From positions 1 through 63,255 of the forward strand of contig CAJFOT010000059.1 of NCBI GenBank assembly GCA_904397815.1: 63,255 bases of DNA, written 5' to 3'. Positions 53,581-61,679 of this stretch are shown here, in pieces; position 1 is the stretch's first letter; every line of letters starts with the position of its first letter. Origin of the DNA: Candidatus Paralachnospira sangeri. GTDB lineage: Bacteria; Bacillota; Clostridia; Lachnospirales; Lachnospiraceae. Position numbers and translations under genes: made by a program. The notes under the pieces are model-generated. The model worked only from the letters and a program-made list of their open reading frames with translations, did not search any database and had not been told where the DNA came from.

Positions 53581-54639
53581 TTGGAACTTAAAAAACCAAC
53601 AACATATCATAAACAGGTTGATCTATTAAAAGATAAAGGCATTATTATAAATAATCCAGAAGAATGCGAACTATTCTTGCAACAGGTTAATTATTACCGT
53701 TTTTCTGCTTATTTTCTTCCATTTTTAAATCCCCAAACTGGGAAATGCTTTGAAAATGTTACCTTTGAACGTCTTCAACAAATTTATTATTTCGATCAAG
53801 AATTAAGGGTTATATTATTCAGCATTATTGAAGATATAGAAATTTACGCAAGAACAGGAATAGCATATTATCATTCCCATAAATATGGGCCTGATGGGTA
53901 TCTTGATTCTGTCAATTATAATAATCGACATAAACATCCTGATTTTATGCAACATATAAATAACTGTATCCGAGAGAATAGAAAAACTCTAGTCGTAAAG
54001 CACCATCAAGCTAAGTACGATGGAAAATTTCCTTTGTGGGTCATTGTTGAATTCTTTTCTATTGGGATGTTATCGCATTTTTATACTGATTTACAAACTG
54101 AAGACAAGAAGGCGATTGCTCGAATATTATATGGTACATCATATAAAAATCTCGAAAGCTGGCTCAGATGTTTAACCGATTTGAGAAATAAATGTGCGCA
54201 TTATTCTCGAATATACTACTGGATTTTTCCTGCGCTGCCCAAAATTCCCCGAAACGATACATATATTCCTACTCGCCGGCTATTTGCACAGCTTTATATG
54301 TTAAAATTGATGCACCCAGACGCAAATAAGTGGAATTCTTATTATCTTAAAAACATCGTTAAATTAATTAAAAAATATAAAAATGATATTTCTCTCACTC
54401 ATTTAGACTTTCCTCACCGTTGGAAAATGATGTTGAAAAGGTATAATATCTTCCATGAACAAGAAGCATTATACCACAAACCTCCGGCACCTGTACAGGT
54501 GTATTTTTTATACCCTTTTTTACAAATTTTTATCACAGGAAAATGGAGGTATGCTTATGGCACGTTATGCACGAAGAAAAGACGGTCGATACCAGGCCAA
54601 TATCGTGGTTGGCCTGGAACCGCAGACAGGCAAGTATAA
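53581..54639 (+). CDS. AbiD/AbiF-type (Abi_2) HEPN protein
   Basis: From the TTG at 53581, with AGGAG 6 bases upstream, the protein is 352 aa. It begins ELKKPTTYHKQVDLLKDKG, has NYYRFSAYFLPF and DLRNKCAHYSRI, which gives an R202-N-x3-H207 HEPN ribonuclease motif; this is the abortive-infection Abi_2 family. Members cause growth arrest on phage attack, probably by RNA cleavage. The gene is far more AT-rich than its neighbours, so it was likely acquired. Its natural end is probably near residue 305 (HEQEALYHK); the last 50 residues read through a terminator-like hairpin and 83 bases into the integrase gene, a sign that a deletion removed the original stop. Confidence 0.85.
   Translation: MELKKPTTYHKQVDLLKDKGIIINNPEECELFLQQVNYYRFSAYFLPFLNPQTGKCFENVTFERLQQIYYFDQELRVILFSIIEDIEIYARTGIAYYHSHKYGPDGYLDSVNYNNRHKHPDFMQHINNCIRENRKTLVVKHHQAKYDGKFPLWVIVEFFSIGMLSHFYTDLQTEDKKAIARILYGTSYKNLESWLRCLTDLRNKCAHYSRIYYWIFPALPKIPRNDTYIPTRRLFAQLYMLKLMHPDANKWNSYYLKNIVKLIKKYKNDISLTHLDFPHRWKMMLKRYNIFHEQEALYHKPPAPVQVYFLYPFLQIFITGKWRYAYGTLCTKKRRSIPGQYRGWPGTADRQV
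54486..54511 (+). terminator. Palindrome with T-run after abi gene
   Basis: CACCTGTACAGGTG (54488-54501) is a perfect 14-base palindrome followed by TATTTTTTAT. It looks like the terminator of the Abi unit although the Abi frame now runs through it. Confidence 0.6.
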
Positions 54640-55653
54640 GTACCGGACCATCTATGCCGATACCATTGCGGAGCTGGAGCGGAAGAAAGCCGAGATTAAG
54701 GCGGATCTGTCACGGGGCGTTTACTCAGATGATGAAGGATACACCGTGATGGAATGGGGCCGGCAGTGGCTGAAAATTTATAAGAGCAGTGTGGAGAAAT
54801 CCACTTATCTGGGATATGAGAACACGATCAACAAGCATATGGCCATTATCGGGGACATACGGCTGAAGGACCTGAAGAAAACCGATATACAGATGGCGAT
54901 CAACGCCCCGAACGGTCATTATGAAAGTCAGCACCGGCTGAGGCTGACGATCAACCAGATGCTGGAATGCGCTATTGATGACGGACTGGTGTCAAAAAAC
55001 GTCTGCCGCCGGGTAGAGCTGCCCCATCGTCCCCGATCGGAGAAACGTGCGCTGACCAACCTGGAGAAAAAGGCTATTGAGCGCTGTACCGAATTTACGC
55101 CAAAGGAAAAACTGTTTGTTTATCTCCTTCTGTATACCGGCATGCGCCGCGGGGAAGTTCTGGCCCTTACCCAAAATGATATTGACCTGAAGCGCGATCT
55201 GATCGACGTGAATAAGGCTGTCGGATATGGAAAGAACCAGGCCTACCCCAAGCAGCAACAGACTCCGGGTACCGCACCATTGACATCCTGAGCCCCCTGA
55301 AGCCTCTTCTGAGGGATTATCTGAAGGAACTGGATACAATCTATCTTTTCCCCGATTCAAAGGGCCAGATCATGTCAAAAACCGTTTACCGCCGGTTCTG
55401 GGACCGGATTTACCGGAAGCTCCAGACTGCTGCTGGATATCAGGGTGTAGGGCCCAATCCCATTGACGGACTGACACCCCACATCTTCCGACATAACTTT
55501 GCCACGATGCTGTATTATGCCGGTGTGGACGTAAAAGAAGCGCAGCGCGTCCTTGGCCATTCTGACAGCCGTACCACGATTGAGATCTATACCCACCTGG
55601 ATCAGGAGCGGTCCAAGTCGAAAAATAAAATGGAGGCTTTTATTGCCATATAA
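54557..55653 (+). pseudogene. Tyrosine site-specific integrase, frameshifted
   Basis: The ATG at 54557 follows GGAGG by 7 bases. The N-terminal part has an arm-binding AP2-like domain (RKDGRYQANIVVG), a SAM-like core (TYLGYENTINKHM) and the first catalytic Arg in YTGMRRGEVL. The frame then shifts after 55252: one base is missing in AAGCAGCAACAG, and adding a G restores KAATDSGYRTIDIL. The next frame continues to 55653 with HIFRHNFAT (HxxR), LGHSDSRTT and the Tyr nucleophile in IEIYTHLD. All catalytic residues exist, split over two frames. It lies next to a tRNA-Thr gene, a common integration site. Confidence 0.9.
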
Positions 55654-55690
55654 TTTTTTGCCTTTATTATTAAGAAAAAATTAATCTTTT

Positions 55691-55762
55691 TGACTAAATT
55701 TTTGACTAAACTTTTTTCAAAAAAGTGGCCTGACTAAACTTTGACTAAATTAAATTTAGTCA
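55691..55762. repeat. Clustered TGACTAAA repeats at the integrase end
   Basis: TGACTAAA occurs directly at 55691, 55703, 55731 and 55742 and once inverted (TTTAGTCA) at 55755-55762. Repeats of this type next to int are usually arm sites bound by the integrase N-terminal domain, so an attachment end of the element lies between 55653 and the tRNA gene. Confidence 0.75.
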
Positions 55763-55795
55763 AAATCGTAAAATTACAGCAAATTCCGAAACATC

Positions 55796-55842
55796 AAAAA
55801 AGCGGCATTTTCCTTGATTTTTCAAGGCTTCTGCCGCTTTTT
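55796..55842 (-). terminator. Terminator of the tRNA-Thr gene
   Basis: AAAAAGCGGCA (55842-55832 on the minus strand) pairs with TGCCGCTTTTT (55806-55796), with an inner CCTTG/CAAGG stem. A T-run follows on the minus strand. Confidence 0.85.
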
Positions 55843-55848
55843 CCATCG

Positions 55849-55921
55849 AGCTCCCTGCCGGACTTGAACCGGCGACCCCTTCATTACGAGTGAAGTGCAC
55901 TACCAACTGTGCTAAGGAAGC
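55849..55921 (-). tRNA. tRNA-Thr (anticodon CGT)
   Basis: The minus strand folds as a tRNA: acceptor GCTTCCT/AGGGAGC, D-arm around TAGCACAGTTGGTAGTGC, anticodon stem with loop CTCGTAA (anticodon CGT, reading ACG), and T-arm GCCGG-TTCAAGT-CCGGC. The discriminator is U, normal for Gram-positive tRNA-Thr. CCA is not encoded. Its 3' end faces the integrase, which fits use as an attachment site. Confidence 0.93.
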
Positions 55922-55989
55922 CTGCCTACCTATTATACTAAATTTCGAGAAAAATGCAATAGTCAATTTCACTTTTTTTCAATTTGCCC

Positions 55990-56022
55990 TTGTAAGAATT
56001 CTCATTACATAATATAATGAGA
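55990..56022 (+). promoter_or_regulatory. rsmD-coaD promoter with overlapping palindrome
   Basis: TTGTAA (55990-55995), 17 bases, TATAAT (56013-56018). TCTCATTA (56000-56007) and TAATGAGA (56015-56022) form an inverted repeat over the -10 box. A third TCTCATTA lies at 56112-56119 just before the ribosome site. Confidence 0.7.
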
Positions 56023-56033
56023 TAACAATAAAA

Positions 56034-56103
56034 ATTCCGCAGTTTATGTATGAAAGTAAGCCTGCGGAATGATTCGGGAAAAGGACAGTCTGCTTGTCCT
56101 TTT
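56034..56103 (+). promoter_or_regulatory. Two-hairpin leader of rsmD
   Basis: The first stem is ATTCCGCAG (56034-56042) with CTGCGGAAT (56062-56070). The second is AAAAGGACA (56079-56087) with TGTCCTTTT (56095-56103), ending in Ts like an attenuator. They lie in the roughly 110-base 5' leader between promoter and ATG. Confidence 0.6.
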
Positions 56104-56135
56104 CAATAAATTCTCATTATAGGGGTATCATAATT

Positions 56136-56717
56136 ATGAGAGTAATAGCCGGAAGCGCGCGAAGCCTTCCTCTGAAAACGTTGGATACACTGGACACCCG
56201 TCCGACTCAGGACAGAATCAAAGAGACATTGTTCAATATTCTTCAGGCTGATCTGCCCGGATGCCGCTTTCTGGATTTATTCGCCGGCAGCGGTGCGATC
56301 GGTATTGAGGCGCTGAGCCGGGGAGCCCGGCAAGCCTGGTTTGTGGAAAAGAATCCAAAAGCAGCAGCTGTTATCCGCGATAACCTGGCCTTCACCAAAC
56401 TGGATGCCAACGCCCGGGTGCTGGAAACTGATGTTATCAGTGGATTATCTGCATTAAAATCTCAGTCAGAGCCTTTTGATATCCTGTTTATGGACCCGCC
56501 GTACCGGACAGGACTTGAACGTCAGGTTCTGGAGTATTTGAGTGATCAGATTCAGAACGGCTCATGCCGCTATGTAGACGCTTATACCATAATAATAATA
56601 GAAGCCTCGCTGGATACCAGGTTTGATTATCTGGACAGTTTGGGCTTCCGGATAACACGAGAAAAACGATATAAAACCAACCAGCACATCTTTGTGCGGT
56701 TAAAGGAGAAAAAATGA
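56136..56717 (+). CDS. rsmD: 16S rRNA (guanine-966-N2)-methyltransferase
   Basis: The 193-aa SAM-dependent enzyme methylates G966 of 16S rRNA on the 30S subunit. It has the family start [28 protein letters not shown], the SAM loop [18 protein letters not shown] and the catalytic MDPPYRTG. The start at 56136 is set by homology of MRVIAG; the ribosome site (AGGGG) is weak and 10 bases off. It overlaps coaD as ATGATGA, the usual rsmD-coaD pair. Confidence 0.95.
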   Translation: MRVIAGSARSLPLKTLDTLDTRPTQDRIKETLFNILQADLPGCRFLDLFAGSGAIGIEALSRGARQAWFVEKNPKAAAVIRDNLAFTKLDANARVLETDVISGLSALKSQSEPFDILFMDPPYRTGLERQVLEYLSDQIQNGSCRYVDAYTIIIIEASLDTRFDYLDSLGFRITREKRYKTNQHIFVRLKEKK

Positions 56718-57202
56718 TGAGAACCGCGATTTATCCGGGCAGCTTTGACCCGGTTACCTTTGGACACCTTGATATCATTCACAGAGCGTCAAAGATTTTT
56801 GATCATCTGATTGTGGGGGTATTGAGCAATCAATCCAAGCAGCCCTTATTTGCTGTGGAGGAGCGGGTTGACATGCTGAGAGAAGTGGTAAAGGAGCTGC
56901 CGAATGTGGAAATCACCTCCTTCAGCGGTCTTCTGGTAGATTTCGCCAGGGCCTGCAACAGCCAGGTTGTAATCCGGGGACTGCGGGCGATCACAGATTT
57001 TGAATATGAGCTGCAGATGTCCCAGACCAATCACATTATGAATCCTGACCTGGATACAGTTTTTTTTACCACAGACCTGAAATACTCTTATCTTAGTTCC
57101 AGTACAGTCCGTGAAGTAGCGTATTTCCACGGCGATATCAGCGCATTTGTTCCGCCGTTGGTAGAACAGGAGATGCACAAAAAATTTTCTGACATGAAAT
57201 AA
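56714..57202 (+). CDS. coaD: Phosphopantetheine adenylyltransferase
   Basis: The 162-aa enzyme makes dephospho-CoA from 4'-phosphopantetheine and ATP, the fourth step of CoA synthesis. The nucleotidyltransferase motif is [15 protein letters not shown] (TxGH), with the [15 protein letters not shown] and [13 protein letters not shown] segments. Length is normal. It overlaps rsmD by 4 bases. Confidence 0.97.
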   Translation: MMRTAIYPGSFDPVTFGHLDIIHRASKIFDHLIVGVLSNQSKQPLFAVEERVDMLREVVKELPNVEITSFSGLLVDFARACNSQVVIRGLRAITDFEYELQMSQTNHIMNPDLDTVFFTTDLKYSYLSSSTVREVAYFHGDISAFVPPLVEQEMHKKFSDMK

Positions 57203-57237
57203 TATAACTTTTGAAATATTTGGAGGATGATGCCGGT

Positions 57238-57852
57238 ATGAGCAAAATTGAAGAGCTGATCAGCGAAATTGAAGATTACATAGATTCCTGTAAGGCCCAG
57301 CCCTTTTCCAATAATAAAAAGATTATAGTAGACAGAGATATTATCGATGATCTGCTGGTGGACCTGCGGCTGCGTGTCCCTGACGAAATCAAAAAATACC
57401 AGAAAATCATCAGCAGCAGGGATTCCATCCTGTCTGACGCAAAAGCAAAAGCGGACAGCCTGTTAAGAGAAGCGACAGAACAGACCAGCGAACTGACCAG
57501 TGAGCATGAGATTATGCGCCGGGCTATGGAGCAGGCCAATCAGGTGATCGACCAGGCTAATATGCGTGCCCAGGAAATCGTAGACAAAGCGACAATAGAT
57601 GCCAATGGCATCCGTGAGGCTTCTATCCGCTATACGGATGAAATGCTCAAAAGTCTTCAAATGATTATCAGCCATTCCATGGAAAGTACTCAGGGGAAAT
57701 TTGCCAGCTTTATGGCTTCCATGCAAAGCAATTACGATATTGTCATGGCAAACCGCAGAGAACTTCGCCCGGAGGAGGAAGAACAGCCTGCCCAGGAGGA
57801 AAGTCCGGAAGAATATGAAACAGAAGAAAACAGCGAAGCCGCCCAGGAGTAA
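57238..57852 (+). CDS. Coiled-coil protein (DivIVA/ATP-synthase-subunit-like)
   Basis: The 204-aa protein is almost entirely helical, with heptad-like runs (SILSDAKAKADSLLREATEQ; MRRAMEQANQVIDQANMRAQ) and a Glu-rich tail. Similar genes follow coaD in Lachnospiraceae and are often labelled ATPase or V-type H subunit-like; there is no nucleotide-binding motif, so it is not an ATPase. It could be a DivIVA-like scaffold. The start at 57238 is chosen over TTG 57211. Confidence 0.78.
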   Translation: MSKIEELISEIEDYIDSCKAQPFSNNKKIIVDRDIIDDLLVDLRLRVPDEIKKYQKIISSRDSILSDAKAKADSLLREATEQTSELTSEHEIMRRAMEQANQVIDQANMRAQEIVDKATIDANGIREASIRYTDEMLKSLQMIISHSMESTQGKFASFMASMQSNYDIVMANRRELRPEEEEQPAQEESPEEYETEENSEAAQE

Positions 57853-57874
57853 TCAGGCCAGCTTTTTCTGCTGT

Positions 57875-57916
57875 AAACAGCCGTCCATCGTCCCAGTGGG
57901 GAACGGGCGGCTGTTT
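57875..57916. terminator. Convergent terminator
   Basis: AAACAGCCG (57875-57883) pairs with CGGCTGTTT (57908-57916). It ends the plus-strand rsmD-coaD unit and the minus-strand ABC transporter operon (stop 57948). Confidence 0.8.
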
Positions 57917-57947
57917 GTGTTATCATCATATCGCCTAACAGTATTGC

Positions 57948-58904
57948 TTACCTTTCCTCCCGGAAATAGTTATTGCCCAGATTGGCAGGAAGGGAAAGAT
58001 TGCGCTTCTTTCTCATTGAAGTAATCACCAGTATCAGAGCGGTAATCAAAAAGGGCATCATATCATAAAAAGCATTTGGCAAAGGGAAAATGCTCTTCGG
58101 AACATAATATTTCAGAATACGCAGAGCACCGAACACAAAGGACCCTCCAATGGCATTTACCGGCTTCCAGTTGGCAAAAATAACGAGCGCCACGGCGATC
58201 CAGCCCAAACCGCCCACATTGTTGCTGACCCAGACCCCGCCGTTGATAATCATCGCGCAATAAGCGCCGCCAATGCCGCAGATTCCGCCGCCCAGCAGTA
58301 TGCTGGCATATTTATACTGGGTGACTTTAATTCCCGCCGCATCAGCTGCTCCGGGGTTATGACCAATCGCCTGAAGATTCAGTCCGGATTTTATTTTATT
58401 CAGATAAAACGCCAGTACGATGGCGATGATGATTCCGATATAAACAAAAGGACTGTAGGAAAACAGCAGCGGTCCAATCACTGGAATATCGCTGAGTCCC
58501 GGGATACTGATATTCCGCATCTGAGCTGTGATCATCTCCGGCAGCTTCAGTGTACCTGTCTCAGACCGTTCCAGGGCCCAAATCCCTATAAAATTTGACA
58601 GGCCGATTCCGAATATGGTCAGTGTCAGACCAGTCACGTTCTGATTCGCCATCAGGGTAACCGTCAGCAGGGCATAAATCAAGGCGCTCAGCGCTGCGGC
58701 GATAAAAGAAGCAGCCAGAGCGATAATAAAATTGTCCGTATGATATCCCGCCAGAAAACCGGCACAGGCACCGATGGACATCATTCCTTCCACACCCAGA
58801 TTCAGGTGCCCTACTCTTTCATTCATAATTTCACCCAGCGTACCAAACAGCAGCGGCGTTCCCGCAGCGACAGCCGCAACCAGAAAATTAATAATAAAGT
58901 CCAT
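57948..58904 (-). CDS. Nucleoside-type ABC transporter permease (YufQ-like)
   Basis: The 318-aa polytopic protein has about eight to nine helices and the motif PLLFGTLGEIMNERVGHLNLGVEGMM near its N-terminus, shown here as parts (GTLGEIMNERVG, LNLGVEGMM), which marks the second permease of BMP/nucleoside importers. Its start shares one base with the preceding permease stop, so they are translationally coupled. With its three neighbours it forms a four-gene importer likely taking up nucleosides or purine derivatives. Confidence 0.9.
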   Translation of the reverse strand: MDFIINFLVAAVAAGTPLLFGTLGEIMNERVGHLNLGVEGMMSIGACAGFLAGYHTDNFIIALAASFIAAALSALIYALLTVTLMANQNVTGLTLTIFGIGLSNFIGIWALERSETGTLKLPEMITAQMRNISIPGLSDIPVIGPLLFSYSPFVYIGIIIAIVLAFYLNKIKSGLNLQAIGHNPGAADAAGIKVTQYKYASILLGGGICGIGGAYCAMIINGGVWVSNNVGGLGWIAVALVIFANWKPVNAIGGSFVFGALRILKYYVPKSIFPLPNAFYDMMPFLITALILVITSMRKKRNLSLPANLGNNYFREER

Positions 58905-60019
58905 TATCTTCCACCTCCTTCTCCACGATCTTCTGCCCTCTTCTTTCTTCGTACCAGGCGATAACGGATAAAAAATTCACACCCCAGCACAAAAAACAGA
59001 ATAATACCCTGGAGCACATCAGCACAGTCTGTTGACAGGCCGAAACTGGACTGCACCACACTGCTTCCCTTCTCCAGAATACCGAACAATACTGAAACAA
59101 TCAGAATGGTAACAGGGTTCAGCTGGGACAGCCAGGCCACAATTATCGCTGTGAATCCTACGCCGCCGGTCACGCCTGTGGTTAAAGTGATATCAGAGCC
59201 GGTTGCCTGAATCATACCGCATAGGCCGCAGACAGCGCCGCTGAGCATCATCGTCCGCAGCAGCACTTTTTTCACATTCATACCTGCATATCTGGCAGTT
59301 TCCTGGCTCTCTCCCACGACACTGATCTCATATCCCTGCTTGGTATAGCGCAGGTAAACATAAACAATCACAATCAGCGCCAGAGCAATCATCCAGCCGA
59401 AATGAACCCCCAGCACCTTATCCAGAGAAGCGTTTTTATCAAAACGGGCAATTTTCGCGAATCCCTGAGAGCCAGGATCACGCCATGGGCCATCCTGGAG
59501 CCAGGATACAATATGGAGTGCAATGTAATTCAGCATTAATGTAAATAGAGTCTCATTGGTTCCATAATTTGCCTTAAACCAGGCCGGCAGCAGCCCCCAG
59601 AGCCCGCCGCCGATCATGCCGGCTGCCGCCATGACTACAATCAGTACCCAATGGTTCCAATCTGCGTGAAACAGAGCAAAATAGGAGGCAAAGACCGCGC
59701 CCATAATAATCTGTCCTTCCGCGCCAATATTCCAGAACCGCATCTTAAAGGCCAGGGTAACCCCCAATGATGTAATCAGCAGCGGAACAATAATTTTCAC
59801 CGTCGCCTGAATCGCCATAGGGCTTCTCAGAGCGCCGGACAGGATGGTTCCGTAAATCAGAAAAGGATTATATCCAACACTAAGGATGAACAGTCCGCCA
59901 GCCGCCAGTGCCAGTATCAAAGCTGACAGCCGCAGCAGCGTAATCTGCCGGTCAGGCAGCTCTGCTCTCTTTACCATCCGAAATATCGGTTCTCTGTCAT
60001 TGTGATGATTCTGACTCAT
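58904..60019 (-). CDS. Nucleoside-type ABC transporter permease (YufP-like)
   Basis: The 371-aa permease has eight to ten helices, with GTILSGALRSPMAIQATVKI and MRFWNIGAEGQIIMGAVF, the NIGAEGQ sequence being typical of the first permease in this family. It overlaps the ATPase stop as ATGA. It pairs with the next permease to form the membrane pore for substrate handed over by the BMP lipoprotein. Confidence 0.9.
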   Translation of the reverse strand: MSQNHHNDREPIFRMVKRAELPDRQITLLRLSALILALAAGGLFILSVGYNPFLIYGTILSGALRSPMAIQATVKIIVPLLITSLGVTLAFKMRFWNIGAEGQIIMGAVFASYFALFHADWNHWVLIVVMAAAGMIGGGLWGLLPAWFKANYGTNETLFTLMLNYIALHIVSWLQDGPWRDPGSQGFAKIARFDKNASLDKVLGVHFGWMIALALIVIVYVYLRYTKQGYEISVVGESQETARYAGMNVKKVLLRTMMLSGAVCGLCGMIQATGSDITLTTGVTGGVGFTAIIVAWLSQLNPVTILIVSVLFGILEKGSSVVQSSFGLSTDCADVLQGIILFFVLGCEFFIRYRLVRRKKRAEDRGEGGGR

Positions 60020-61545
60020 GCCCCCACCTCCTGTTTTACAGCGCCTGTCATATACAGTCCCACCTGCTCTTTCGTCGCTTTTCTCGCATCCAGAAATCCT
60101 GTGATCCGCCCGTGGCTCAGCACCATAATCACATCGGACAGCTCAAGTAACACATCCAGATCCTCACCGATAAAAATTACCGCTACATTCTGCTTTTTCT
60201 GTTCGTTCAGCAGATCATATATTGTATAAGATGAATGAATATCCAGCCCCCGCACCGGATATGCTGTAATCAGCAGATTAGGCTTGGATTCAATCTCTCT
60301 TCCCAGAAGAACCTTCTGAACATTTCCTCCTGACATCAGACGAACCGGAGTATTGACACCTGGGGTTACAATACCCAGCTTGTCCACCAGATTCTCCGCC
60401 ATTTCTCTGGCAGGCCGCCGGTCCACAAAAGGTCCCCTGCTGTTCCGGTAAGTTTTCAGCAGCATATTTTCCACCATACCCATAGATGCCACCAGCCCCA
60501 TACCCAGCCGGTCCTCCGGTACAAAACTCATGCTGATACCCATCTTAATGATTTCCGCCGGTGTTTTTCCAATGATGTTTTCCTTCTCATAAAGGATTGC
60601 GCCTTTATTAATCTTCATCAGACCCGCGATTGCCTCGCACAGCTCCTTCTGACCGCTGCCGGCCACACCGGCCACGCCCAGAATCTCTCCCCGTCTGATC
60701 TCAAAGGAAATATCATCAATCGCCACACTGCCGTCAGGACGGGTAACTGTCAGGTCTACCACTTTCAGAATCGGCTGTTTTTCCTCTATCAGAGGCCGCT
60801 CAATTTCCAGACTGACTGCCTGTCCCACCATCAGTTCCGTCAGCATTTTTTCATCAGCCTGGGCAGTCTGCACCGTGTCGATGCTCTTTCCCTTTCTGAG
60901 AATCGTCACCCGGTCACTGATCTCCAGCACCTCATTCAGCTTGTGGGTAATAATAATAATGGCGCAGCCCTGTTCCTTCATTTTTCTTAAAATCGCAAAC
61001 AGTCTTTCCGTCTCCTGAGGCGTCAGCACCGCTGTCGGCTCATCCAGAATCAGAATCTGTGCTCCTCTGTACAGCACCTTTAATATCTCTACTGTCTGTT
61101 TTTCACTGACAGACATTTCATAGACTCGTTTTTCCGGATCGATTTCCAGACCGAAAGACTGGCAGATCCCTGTAATTTTATCCTTCAGCGCCTTCTGACT
61201 CAGCCGTTTTTCTTTTGTTCCAAGGACAATATTGTCCATGGCGGTAAAAACATCTACCAGCTTAAAATGCTGATAAATCATTCCGATCCCCAGTGACATG
61301 GCATCCACAGGGGAATGAATAACGGTCTCTTTTCCTCCGATGAGAATGGAACCCTCATCAGGATGATAAATCCCTGAGAGCATATTCATCAGGGTGGTTT
61401 TTCCGGAACCATTCTCACCCAGCAGCGCCAGCACTTCGCCATACCGTACAGTCAGATCGATATGGTCATTTGCCAGAACTGTTCCGAAGCTTTTTGTGAT
61501 TCCTCTGCATTCTATTGCGTTTTTGCGTTCCAGAGACTGGGACAT
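60016..61545 (-). CDS. Nucleoside-type ABC transporter ATPase (YufO-like)
   Basis: The 509-aa protein has two ABC domains in one chain. The first is complete: Walker A GENGSGKTTLMN, signature-like YEMSVSEKQTVEIL, Walker B ILILDEPTAVL and ITHKLNEV. The second is degenerate: GVAGSGQKELCEA lacks the Walker A Lys-Thr/Ser, and Walker B reads NLLITAYPVRGLD, as usual for this family (sugar/nucleoside type). It is separated from the lipoprotein gene by a terminator and a repeat. Confidence 0.93.
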   Translation of the reverse strand: MSQSLERKNAIECRGITKSFGTVLANDHIDLTVRYGEVLALLGENGSGKTTLMNMLSGIYHPDEGSILIGGKETVIHSPVDAMSLGIGMIYQHFKLVDVFTAMDNIVLGTKEKRLSQKALKDKITGICQSFGLEIDPEKRVYEMSVSEKQTVEILKVLYRGAQILILDEPTAVLTPQETERLFAILRKMKEQGCAIIIITHKLNEVLEISDRVTILRKGKSIDTVQTAQADEKMLTELMVGQAVSLEIERPLIEEKQPILKVVDLTVTRPDGSVAIDDISFEIRRGEILGVAGVAGSGQKELCEAIAGLMKINKGAILYEKENIIGKTPAEIIKMGISMSFVPEDRLGMGLVASMGMVENMLLKTYRNSRGPFVDRRPAREMAENLVDKLGIVTPGVNTPVRLMSGGNVQKVLLGREIESKPNLLITAYPVRGLDIHSSYTIYDLLNEQKKQNVAVIFIGEDLDVLLELSDVIMVLSHGRITGFLDARKATKEQVGLYMTGAVKQEVGA

Positions 61546-61570
61546 GAATCAAACCATCCTTTCATAATAT

Positions 61571-61624
61571 GTCCCCGAAGATGACGGGGACACAGGAAAA
61601 TGACGGGGACGCACCCGGCGTCCC
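61571..61624. repeat. REP-like palindromic repeat (GGGGAC type)
   Basis: TGACGGGGAC occurs at 61582-61591 and 61601-61610. The first pairs with GTCCCC at 61571-61576, the second with GCGTCCC at 61618-61624, giving two small stem-loops. The GGGGAC/GTCCCC design resembles repeats spread by REP-associated tyrosine transposases in Firmicutes. No transposase is in the window. Confidence 0.6.
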
Positions 61625-61632
61625 TGAAAAAT

Positions 61633-61668
61633 AAGGCTGTCCCTCTATGTCTATCAAGAGACAGCCTT
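61633..61668 (-). terminator. Attenuating terminator after the BMP lipoprotein gene
   Basis: On the minus strand AAGGCTGTC (61668-61660) pairs with GACAGCCTT (61641-61633), then ATTTTT. It lies between the lipoprotein stop (61680) and the ATPase start (61545), so partial read-through would give more lipoprotein than membrane complex. Confidence 0.8.
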
Positions 61669-61679
61669 GTCCATATGTT

